From contig CAIVEA010000191.1 in the NCBI GenBank assembly GCA_903904765.1, positions 1 to 12,705 on the forward strand: a DNA stretch of 12,705 bases, in the 5' to 3' direction. How positions within the stretch are numbered: the first letter of the stretch is position 1; each line of letters begins with the position of its first letter. The translations under genes and the position numbers were made by a program. The stretch is from an uncultured Chloroflexota bacterium. Lineage in GTDB: Bacteria > Chloroflexota > Anaerolineae > Aggregatilineales > Phototrophicaceae. The notes below the pieces were generated by a model. That model had not been told where the DNA came from. It saw only the letters and a list, made by a program, of their open reading frames with translations, and made no database searches. Below are positions 6,196 to 12,705 of this stretch, piece by piece.

Positions 6196-7982
6196 TGCAA
6201 TTCATCCGGGAACGCCTGCTGGCAATTGCTTACCCCTACAACCCGATTGATGCGCGGCGGGCGCGGTTGCTGGTCATCCTCAGTGCGGCGGGCATGGCTG
6301 GGACGGCACTTTGGATGGTGTTCATCCTGCTGCCATTCAACGGCCTGAGCGACGCGCTGCGCCTGAACAGCCTGCTGGCTTCGGTGGTCATCTTCGCCCC
6401 CGGCGTGATGGTGGTGCGCTTGACGCAAACCGGATCGTTGCGGGCAGCACGCTGGCTGTTCGTCATCACCCTTGTGGTGATCGTGATGGTTTACCTTTTC
6501 CTCGGCACATCTGCTCCCAGCCTGAACGATACCTCCACGCTGGCGCTGGCGGTGCCCGTCGTGGCGGCGGGCGTGCTGCTCCAACGGCGTAGCACGCTGG
6601 TAATCGGTGTGCTGATGGCGTTGATCGTCGGGTTGCTGGCACTATCCCAGTTTCAAATCACCCTGCCGATTGCCTATATTCCTGCCCGCCGTGCGCTTTC
6701 CGATTTTCTGGTGACGCTCCTCATGCTTTCGCTGGTGACTATCTTTTTGATCGCCTCGATGGGCAGCATCGAACGTCTAGCCAACCGTGCGCTGATGGAT
6801 GCCACCCGCCGCGAATGGATTACCGCGTTCGGCGCAGAACTGGCGATGATCGAGGACGAGAATGCGCTGCTGGCGCGGGCGCTCATCCGCATCCGCGAAC
6901 GGCTCGGCTACCTGTATGTGCAGGTCGCCCTGAATGATGAACTGGGCATCCTCACGCGGATTCTGCGTACCGAAATGGGGCAACAAGACGCAGCACTGCG
7001 CCCGCTGGCACGCCTGCCCGAAACGAACATTCTAGTGGAGGCGGCGCGTAAGCAAAAAGCCTTCGTCACCACCGCCACCGAACCTTCCAACCGTCGCGGT
7101 CATTTAATGAACGCCACCCTCAGCGCCGCCGCGATTCCGCTGGTATTCAACGGTCAAACGCTGGGCGTGCTAGATATGCAAAGCAGCAACCCCAATGCTT
7201 TTGGAGATGATGAACTGGGGCTGCTGGGGCTGCTGGCCGATCAGGTGGCGGTCGCGCTGCATCACGAACGTTTGCAAGCCATCTCGCGCCGAACGCTGCA
7301 TGACCGCGATGCGACAGTGGCGCGGTTGGAAGCGCAATTGCAGGAATATCGCCAGCGCGAACGGCGCGGCGTGAGCAGCACATGGGGCAACTATGTGCAA
7401 GGGCGCGGCAAGCAAGCCATCGGTTTCGATCTGGATACCCGCGCCGATCAGCTTTTGCCCGCCGAAGATTTGCCCGCCGACATCCGGCGCACGTTGCAAG
7501 CGGGCAATCTGCACGTCGAGATGCACGGTGATGAGCAGATGGTGCATGTGCCGATTCAGTTTCGTGGCTACACGCTGGGCGCGATGGCCTTCACGCTGCC
7601 GCCGGAACAACCGTTGACCGAGCGCGAACTGGAAATGGCACAGATCGTTTCGGAACGGCTGGCGCTGGCGCTGGAAAACACGCGCTTGTTCGAGCAAAGT
7701 CAAGCGCAGGCTGTGCGCGAACGCAAGGCCAGCGAGATTACGGGGCTGCTGATCGGCGCGACCGATGTCCGCGCTGTGCTAAATCTGGCCGCCGACACCT
7801 TCCGCGAGGCGCTGGGGGCGGTGCATACCCGCATCCTCATTCAGCCGGATGTGCTGGTCGAACCGCTTGCGCCCCTGTCGGGCGGAAGCGGGAATGGCGC
7901 TGCCAATGCCAGCAGCAATGGCAACGGAAACAATAATGCAAACAATAACGGGAATGGGAACGGTAAGGAGGACAGCCGATGA
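6192..7982 (+). CDS. GAF protein D: six-TM membrane module, GAF, split-GAF tail, Asn/Gly-rich end
   Basis: 596 residues. About six hydrophobic helices lie within 25-189 (near 25-47, 61-77, 86-104, 115-129, 133-152, 169-189). The GAF at about 218-362 is the most divergent of the B-E set: the strand/loop region is shortened and the HKRNEF box is absent, but AAIPLVFNGQTLGVLDMQSS and the closing helix LLADQVAVALHHERL are typical. A charged coiled coil (364-392) leads to W398-x-x-Y401. Residues 430-502 are a C-terminal half-GAF (MVHVPIQFRGYTLGAMAF), 508-550 an N-terminal half-GAF (KASEITGLLI...VHTRILI). Residues 563-591 form a low-complexity Gly/Asn/Ala/Ser stretch not found in the other paralogues. 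ATGA overlaps at both ends. No output domain. Confidence 0.9.
   Translation: MMQFIRERLLAIAYPYNPIDARRARLLVILSAAGMAGTALWMVFILLPFNGLSDALRLNSLLASVVIFAPGVMVVRLTQTGSLRAARWLFVITLVVIVMVYLFLGTSAPSLNDTSTLALAVPVVAAGVLLQRRSTLVIGVLMALIVGLLALSQFQITLPIAYIPARRALSDFLVTLLMLSLVTIFLIASMGSIERLANRALMDATRREWITAFGAELAMIEDENALLARALIRIRERLGYLYVQVALNDELGILTRILRTEMGQQDAALRPLARLPETNILVEAARKQKAFVTTATEPSNRRGHLMNATLSAAAIPLVFNGQTLGVLDMQSSNPNAFGDDELGLLGLLADQVAVALHHERLQAISRRTLHDRDATVARLEAQLQEYRQRERRGVSSTWGNYVQGRGKQAIGFDLDTRADQLLPAEDLPADIRRTLQAGNLHVEMHGDEQMVHVPIQFRGYTLGAMAFTLPPEQPLTERELEMAQIVSERLALALENTRLFEQSQAQAVRERKASEITGLLIGATDVRAVLNLAADTFREALGAVHTRILIQPDVLVEPLAPLSGGSGNGAANASSNGNGNNNANNNGNGNGKEDSR
7964..7971 (+). promoter_or_regulatory. 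Strong ribosome binding site of E inside the end of D
   Basis: TAAGGAGG, a full Shine-Dalgarno match, lies 7 bases before the ATG at 7979. It is encoded by the Gly-Lys-Glu-Asp codons at the end of D. It is the strongest such site in the operon and may favour production of the Cache receptor E. Confidence 0.65.
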
Positions 7983-10216
7983 AGGCGCTTTTACGTGCGC
8001 TAAATATCCTCCACTGGCCGCTGTGGTTGAAGTTCAGCGCCGGATTTTTCGTGGCGGTGGCGATTCCGGTGTTGCTAATCTTGCTGGTGGTGCAAAACAG
8101 CCTCAGCCAGATCGGGGCGCAAACGCTGGTTGACCATCTGCGGGAGCGTGGTGCGTTGCAACGGCAGTCCATCATTGCCGACCTCGACCAGTCGCAAAAC
8201 GCGCTCGCCACACTGGTCACATCACCAGATTATCGTCGCCAGATGTTGAGTTTGTTCGCGCCGGGCGGATTCACGCCACTGAAAGCGCGTTCGCTGGCGC
8301 TCACGCTGCAAAGCGCCTTAATCGGTTCCGGTAAGTTCGAGCGTTTCCGGTTGTTAAGCGTGGACGGGCAGGTACTGGCGCAGGCCACCAGCGCCTCCGT
8401 GCTGGAAGCCGGCTTGTTCGACTACGGTTCGCCCATCTTCATTCAAGCCTCGGTGAACGCTATGTCGCAAAACCTCGACCGGACGCTGACGATCAGCAAC
8501 GGCGACCCGCTGACGATTGAAATGGCCTATACCGTGCGCGACAACTCCAGCCAACCGCTGGGATTCCTGATCGGCACGCTGGATGTTCAGCGCGTGCTGG
8601 TGTCGCATTTGAACCTGACCGGAGATGTTTATCCGCTGTACTCCTACATGGTCACGACGGGCAAAGACCAGTACCGCCTGACCATACCCGATTTTGAGGC
8701 GCAGGTCGCCGCTTCACAGCCTAACTCGCTCGGTTTGCAACAGGCACTACAGGGCAAATCCGGCCTCGACACCTACCGCGTGGGCGAAGGCACAGGACAA
8801 ATGATGGTGGGCTATTTCAGCACCATTCCCAACCCCGCCAATCCCGATCTGTCGCTGTTTGCACTCGTGACCGAAGTCAGCGCCAACACCGCCACACTGC
8901 AAACCAACGCCTATTTCGGCGGGGCGCGGATGTTCCCGCTGGTGGTTGGCCTGCTGGCACTGCTGGGGGCGCTGGTGCTGCTGTTCCAGCAGACCATTAC
9001 GCCGCCGCTGAACAGTTTGCGGCGGGCGATTCAGGCGATGGCCGCTGGCGATTTCAACGCGCCACTCTCCGGGACGGGGCGCGGGGACGAAATCGGCGTG
9101 GTAAGCGAGTCATTTGTGGATATGCGTGTGCAGGTGCGAACGCTGCTGGACGACCTGAAAGCGCGTGTGGCGGATCGTTCGCGTGACATTAGCGCCACAC
9201 AAGAAATCAGCCGCTATACCGTGACTGAACGAGACCTGCAAACCCTGATGAATCAGGTGGTGCAGCTCATCATCGAGAAGTTCCCAACCATCTATCACGC
9301 ACAAATCTTCCTGCTGGATGCCGACCGCCGCTATGCCGTTCTCCGCGCTAGTACAGGCGCACCGGGCAAGCTGCTGCTGGCGCGGGGACACCGCCTTGAA
9401 GTGGGCAGCGTGAGCGTGATCGGGCAGGTGATCGAGCAGCAGCAGACCATCGTCGCCCGTGACACCGCCACCAGTACCGTTCACAAACGCAACGAGTTCT
9501 TGCCGGAAACCCGCGCAGAATTGGCGATTCCGCTGCGGGTGGGCAACCGTATCATCGGGGCGCTGGATGTGCAGAGCAAGCAAAGTGACAGCTTCGGTGA
9601 AGGCGAAATCACCGTATTGCAGATCATGGCCGATCAGGTAGCGGTGGCGCTGGAAAATGCCCGCCTGTATCAAGAATCGCTGCGCCGCCTCGAAGAAGTA
9701 GACCGCGCCAACCGGCAAGCCACCACCCGTGCATGGCAGGAATACATCTACGGACAGCGGCAACGGCAGCTTGCCAGCGAGTCCGGCGTGGCAACGGGCG
9801 AAGACTTATCCGAACTGCGGCGGCGAGCCATCGCACAGGGTAAGCCCGTGATGGGCGAAGTCACGCGGCAGGGAACGACCCCGATTGCCGTGCCGATTCA
9901 ACTGCGCGGGCAAACGTTGGGTGCAGTGGAGTGGCAACTGCCCAGCGCCGAACTGGACGATAACAAGCTGGCACTGGCGCAAGAACTGGCGAACCGTTTA
10001 GCCGTCAGTTTGGATAATGCCCGCCTGTTCCAAGAGAGTCAACGGGCGGCGGAACGCGAGCGCGTGGTGAATGCCATCGCTGCCAAGCTCACGCCACAAA
10101 CCGAGATCAACGACATTTTGCAGACAGCAGTACGCGAAGTCGGTCAGGTGCTGCGTGCGCCGCAAGTTACCATCCGGTTGCACGCAGGCGGCACAACCAA
10201 CGGGAAACAGGACTGA
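7979..10216 (+). CDS. GAF protein E: double-Cache-like receptor with HAMP, GAF and split-GAF tail
   Basis: 745 residues. TM1 is about 19-39. Residues 40-318 face outside and read as a double Cache (dCache) sensor: a long entry helix with ERGALQRQSIIADLD, a first lobe (FRLLSVDGQVLAQ ... LGFLIGTLDVQRV) and a second (YSYMVTTGKDQ ... SLFALVTEVS). TM2 is about 319-337, followed by a HAMP relay about 338-393 (TPPLNSLRRAIQAMAAGDF, then GRGDEIGVVSESF). Cytoplasmic GAF about 417-566 has TIYHAQIFLLDAD, VGSVSVIGQV, HKRNEFLPET (502-511) and IIGALDVQSK, closest to B. W586-x-x-Y589 follows, then a C-terminal half-GAF (614-686, IAVPIQLRGQTLGAVEW), an N-terminal half-GAF (692-734) and an NGKQD tail. Cache domains bind small extracellular ligands such as amino acids or organic acids; I cannot assign one. 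A kinase, methyl-accepting or cyclase domain normally follows HAMP, and none is present here. Confidence 0.9.
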   Translation: MKALLRALNILHWPLWLKFSAGFFVAVAIPVLLILLVVQNSLSQIGAQTLVDHLRERGALQRQSIIADLDQSQNALATLVTSPDYRRQMLSLFAPGGFTPLKARSLALTLQSALIGSGKFERFRLLSVDGQVLAQATSASVLEAGLFDYGSPIFIQASVNAMSQNLDRTLTISNGDPLTIEMAYTVRDNSSQPLGFLIGTLDVQRVLVSHLNLTGDVYPLYSYMVTTGKDQYRLTIPDFEAQVAASQPNSLGLQQALQGKSGLDTYRVGEGTGQMMVGYFSTIPNPANPDLSLFALVTEVSANTATLQTNAYFGGARMFPLVVGLLALLGALVLLFQQTITPPLNSLRRAIQAMAAGDFNAPLSGTGRGDEIGVVSESFVDMRVQVRTLLDDLKARVADRSRDISATQEISRYTVTERDLQTLMNQVVQLIIEKFPTIYHAQIFLLDADRRYAVLRASTGAPGKLLLARGHRLEVGSVSVIGQVIEQQQTIVARDTATSTVHKRNEFLPETRAELAIPLRVGNRIIGALDVQSKQSDSFGEGEITVLQIMADQVAVALENARLYQESLRRLEEVDRANRQATTRAWQEYIYGQRQRQLASESGVATGEDLSELRRRAIAQGKPVMGEVTRQGTTPIAVPIQLRGQTLGAVEWQLPSAELDDNKLALAQELANRLAVSLDNARLFQESQRAAERERVVNAIAAKLTPQTEINDILQTAVREVGQVLRAPQVTIRLHAGGTTNGKQD

Positions 10217-10218
10217 GC

Positions 10219-10224
10219 GAGAGG
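10219..10224 (+). promoter_or_regulatory. Ribosome binding site of F
   Basis: GAGAGG lies 7 bases before the ATG at 10232, in the 15-base gap after the stop of E. It supports ATG 10232 over the adjacent GTG at 10235. Confidence 0.5.
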
Positions 10225-10231
10225 TCAGGGA

Positions 10232-12705
10232 ATGGTGCTCAAAACACCCCGCATCCAACGCAGTCTTCCGCTACATCAACAGATTATGCGCCGGATCGCC
10301 CCGATTCTGGTGCTGGCCTTTGGGTTATTCGCGCTGGTCGGCGGCCTGCTGCTGCATAGCAGCGCCACCGCGCAAATTCAGCAACAGCACGGGCGATTGC
10401 TGGACGAACGCACCCGCGAGATTGAAACGCTGCTGGAACAAATATCGGCGGATGCGGCTGGTATCGCGGGACGCGCTCCGGCGCTGGCCTTTGCGGAAGA
10501 AGCCCGTGCCGAAGTGGACGACAACCCCGGCAGCGCCTCGCTCAACCAGTTCAGCCTCCAGCGCGATTTTCTGCGGTTGCTGAACGAGCGCAGCGGACAG
10601 TACGATCAGGTGCGCTTCGTCACCATCACCGGGACGGTGTGGACGGCGGCGAGCAACATCAACGGCGTGTTGACCACCAATTTGCGCCTGAGTCCATCCG
10701 AACTCAAAAATGACCGCGTGTTCCAGAGCAGTTTGAACAGTTCGCAGGTCACATTCAGCCCGATCACGCTCCGCACGGATAGCGCCGGACAACCGCGCAT
10801 CGTGATGGTGGCCTATGCGCCCGTGAAGGATTTGGCAATGGGCGGGCAGACTGTGGGCATGGTGGAAGTCACTGTGTCGGCGCGTCCGCTGCTTGATCGT
10901 CTACGCATCCTGCCCGGTCAGGAGCAGTTGCGCTGGGTGTTACTGAACAATCAGGGGCGCTATCTGGCGGACAGCAACTCGTTGCAAGCCGACACGAACG
11001 CGGTAGCGCAGAACACCTATCAACCGCTGGCAGATATAGAACCGGAACTGGCGGCGCTGCTGAATGCGACAGAGGGTGATGTGCAACTGAGTTTCCTCGG
11101 CGCGGATGCGGTTTCGGCGCAGAGCATGAGCGCCGAGAACGTGCCGGATATGCCGTGGGAACTGGCGCTGGTGGAACACAATGCCCTGAGCGTGGTTGGC
11201 TTCTGGTCGCTGCTGCTGCTGCTGCTGCTGGTCAGCGTGGGTAGTTGTGCACTGACGATCTGGGTCATCTACAACGCGCTCCGCAACCGTCTCGCACCGC
11301 TGACCAAAGCGCGTAACATGGCCTACCGGCTGGCGGAAGGTACGGTAGAAGATACCATCACGCCGCCGTCCAGCGATGCTGATGAACTGACGATGCTGAT
11401 GGATGCTTTCAAGCGCATTTCGTTACGGTTGCACGAAATGTCGCTCGATCTGGATGAGCAAACGCAGCGCCGCAGCCGCGTACTGGAATCGGCGCTCAAA
11501 GTCAGCCGCAACGTTTCCGCCAGCGAAGATACGGTGGGGTTGTTGCGCCGCACAGTGGATTTCATCGCTGAAGAATTTCATCTCTACTACGCGCAAGCCT
11601 TCGTCCTTGATGATGTGGGCTTGAATGCGGTGCTGGTGTATGGGCGTGGCGAAATCGGACGGGCGCTGCTGGAACAGGGCTACCGCGTACTGGTCGGGTC
11701 GCCAACGGTGATCGGGCATGTCACGCGCACGGGCGAGATGGCCTTCCTACCGGATGTAACCAACCCAGACGATATTCCGTATGTGTCGCACTCGCGCCTT
11801 CCAGATACCCGTGCGGAACTGGCGCTGCCGCTGCGGGTGGATGGGCAACTTCTGGGCGTGCTGGATTTGCATAGTAGCCGCCCGCGCAGCATTCATGAAG
11901 ATGAGGCGCACCTGTTCCAGATGATTGCTGACCAACTGGCGGTGGCGCTCCTCAAAACACGCCAACTGGTGCAGGCCGAACAACGCGCTCAGCAGACCGA
12001 AAGCAGCAACCGCCAAGCGGTGCGTGGCACATGGGATGAGGCCGAACGCCGTCACCGGCTGACGGGCGCATACCAGTATGATCTGGTGGATGTGCAGCCT
12101 TCGCAGGAACCATCAATGGCGGGGGGCGATATTGCCGCCCTCAGCGCCCCGATCATCATTCGTGGTGAGGTAGTGGGGACGATTGCCGCCGCCGCGCCGG
12201 AAGGGTTGCCCTTCACCGAAGGCGACCATGCCACGCTGAAGGCCATCGCAGACCGTGTGGCGCTGGCGATGGAAGGGGCGCGTCTGTTTCAAGAGACGCA
12301 AACCGGTCTGGCCGTCACGTCTACGTTGTACAACCTCAGCCGCCACCTCAACGAGGCCGATCACCTGCGCGACATCATTCAAGCGGTGGTCGTCACCATC
12401 GCGCCGGATGCCAGCGGCGGGCAAATCTGGCTGTTCGATGAATATGCGCCGGGCAGCGCCCCGAAAGCACTGGAACTGCGTGCCGACTGGTCATTCCGTC
12501 CGCGTCCGGCGAATGTCGGGCGCATGGATGGCCTGCGTTTCGTGATAGCCGACTCGCTGTTCTTGAATTCGCTCGAACCCAGCCGCGTGCAAATGATTAC
12601 TGATGTCAGCCGCGAACGGCGGTTAGATGACTCGCTGCGGGCGTTCTTCGGGCGGCTGGATACACGCTCGGTCGTGCTGGTTCCGGTCAGCGTGCGCGGT
12701 CAGTG
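10232..12705 (+). CDS. GAF protein F: double-Cache-like receptor with HAMP and at least three GAF units (partial, 3' end outside window)
   Basis: The frame is open for 824 codons to the window edge with no stop. TM1 about 20-42, extracytoplasmic double-Cache-like region about 43-320 (first lobe VRFVTITGTVWTAASN ... GMVEVTVSARPL; second lobe LRWVLLNNQGRYLADSN ... PWELALVEH), TM2 about 322-347 containing seven consecutive leucines, HAMP-like about 348-402 (L.PLTKARNMAYRLAEG ... ADELTMLMDAFKRIS). GAF about 428-578 (YYAQAFVLDD, VGSPTVIGHV, LPDTRAELALPLRVDGQLL). The linker has W601 but Glu in place of the Tyr. A C-terminal half-GAF follows (632-688, APIIIRGEVVGTIAAAA). From 693 a GAF runs on (TSTLYNLSRHLNEA ... 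GGQIWLFDEYAPG ... SVVLVPVSVRGQ) well past the point where A-E stop. An output domain further downstream cannot be excluded. Confidence 0.9.
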   Translation, partial: MVLKTPRIQRSLPLHQQIMRRIAPILVLAFGLFALVGGLLLHSSATAQIQQQHGRLLDERTREIETLLEQISADAAGIAGRAPALAFAEEARAEVDDNPGSASLNQFSLQRDFLRLLNERSGQYDQVRFVTITGTVWTAASNINGVLTTNLRLSPSELKNDRVFQSSLNSSQVTFSPITLRTDSAGQPRIVMVAYAPVKDLAMGGQTVGMVEVTVSARPLLDRLRILPGQEQLRWVLLNNQGRYLADSNSLQADTNAVAQNTYQPLADIEPELAALLNATEGDVQLSFLGADAVSAQSMSAENVPDMPWELALVEHNALSVVGFWSLLLLLLLVSVGSCALTIWVIYNALRNRLAPLTKARNMAYRLAEGTVEDTITPPSSDADELTMLMDAFKRISLRLHEMSLDLDEQTQRRSRVLESALKVSRNVSASEDTVGLLRRTVDFIAEEFHLYYAQAFVLDDVGLNAVLVYGRGEIGRALLEQGYRVLVGSPTVIGHVTRTGEMAFLPDVTNPDDIPYVSHSRLPDTRAELALPLRVDGQLLGVLDLHSSRPRSIHEDEAHLFQMIADQLAVALLKTRQLVQAEQRAQQTESSNRQAVRGTWDEAERRHRLTGAYQYDLVDVQPSQEPSMAGGDIAALSAPIIIRGEVVGTIAAAAPEGLPFTEGDHATLKAIADRVALAMEGARLFQETQTGLAVTSTLYNLSRHLNEADHLRDIIQAVVVTIAPDASGGQIWLFDEYAPGSAPKALELRADWSFRPRPANVGRMDGLRFVIADSLFLNSLEPSRVQMITDVSRERRLDDSLRAFFGRLDTRSVVLVPVSVRGQ
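11210..11230 (+). repeat. (CTG)7 trinucleotide run encoding seven leucines
   Basis: Seven perfect CTG codons in a row within the second membrane segment of F (residues 327-333). A change in copy number would stay in frame and only alter the length of the helix. Leu-rich membrane segments in GC-rich genomes give such runs readily, so special function is doubtful. Confidence 0.8.

Noticed and set aside
11210..11230. (CTG)7 run as a phase-variation switch
   Set aside because: The unit is a whole codon, so slippage would not shift the frame; a leucine run in a membrane helix explains it.
1..12705. CRISPR arrays, tRNA or rRNA genes, insertion sequences, riboswitches
   Set aside because: No regularly spaced short repeats, cloverleaf sequences, transposase motifs or long untranslated leaders were seen; nearly all of the window is coding. 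The repeated wording across it comes from paralogous GAF domains.

Overview
The window looks like a piece of a GC-rich bacterial chromosome, most likely from a Chloroflexota (Anaerolineae-like) organism. That placement is an inference: long chains of GAF domains with this wording (VGS..VIG, LPETR.E.A.PLR.G..IGALDVQS, a W-x-x-Y linker, a C-terminal IRLG) are something I associate with that phylum. No rRNA or housekeeping marker is present to confirm it. Everything that can be called is on the + strand and concerns signal sensing.

Region 1 (1-841) is the end of a two-component system. It holds the last part of a DegS/NarX-type histidine kinase ATPase domain, overlapped by 23 bases by a complete NarL/FixJ-type response regulator (receiver plus LuxR-type HTH). 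Two sampled 60-base lines here are about 42-50% G+C, against about 67% in a sampled line of the genes downstream, so the two parts differ in composition. Region 2 (842-1115) is a 274-base gap with no convincing gene. It holds a perfect 14-bp palindrome and a weak 7-bp inverted repeat, and is the only room for a promoter ahead of the next block.

Region 3 (1116 to the window end) is one tight transcription unit of six paralogous multi-GAF proteins, here called A-F. A (1116-2831) is soluble, with three GAF domains. B, C and D (2837-4558, 4555-6195, 6192-7982) each have a six-segment membrane module, then one full GAF, a coiled linker and a split GAF-like tail. E (7979-10216) and F (10232 to beyond 12705) have TM - extracytoplasmic double-Cache-like sensor - TM - HAMP, then the same kind of cytoplasmic part. 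B/C, C/D and D/E overlap by ATGA, A/B are 5 bases apart and E/F 15 bases apart, so the genes should be translated together. F is open at the window edge (824 codons, no stop).

None of A-E carries a recognisable output domain: no HisKA/HATPase, GGDEF/EAL, cyclase, PP2C, methyl-accepting or DNA-binding part. What they share is a constant C-terminal block: the second half of a GAF fold followed by only the first half of another, ending just after 'IRLG'. A has only the final half, after a complete GAF. The pattern of variable sensory N-termini on a constant C-terminus, all in one operon, recalls stressosome RsbR paralogues. It suggests that these proteins co-assemble into one membrane-associated sensory complex whose output lies in another protein, perhaps the upstream two-component system or the unseen end of F. 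That is a hypothesis, and the strongest candidate for something undescribed in this window.
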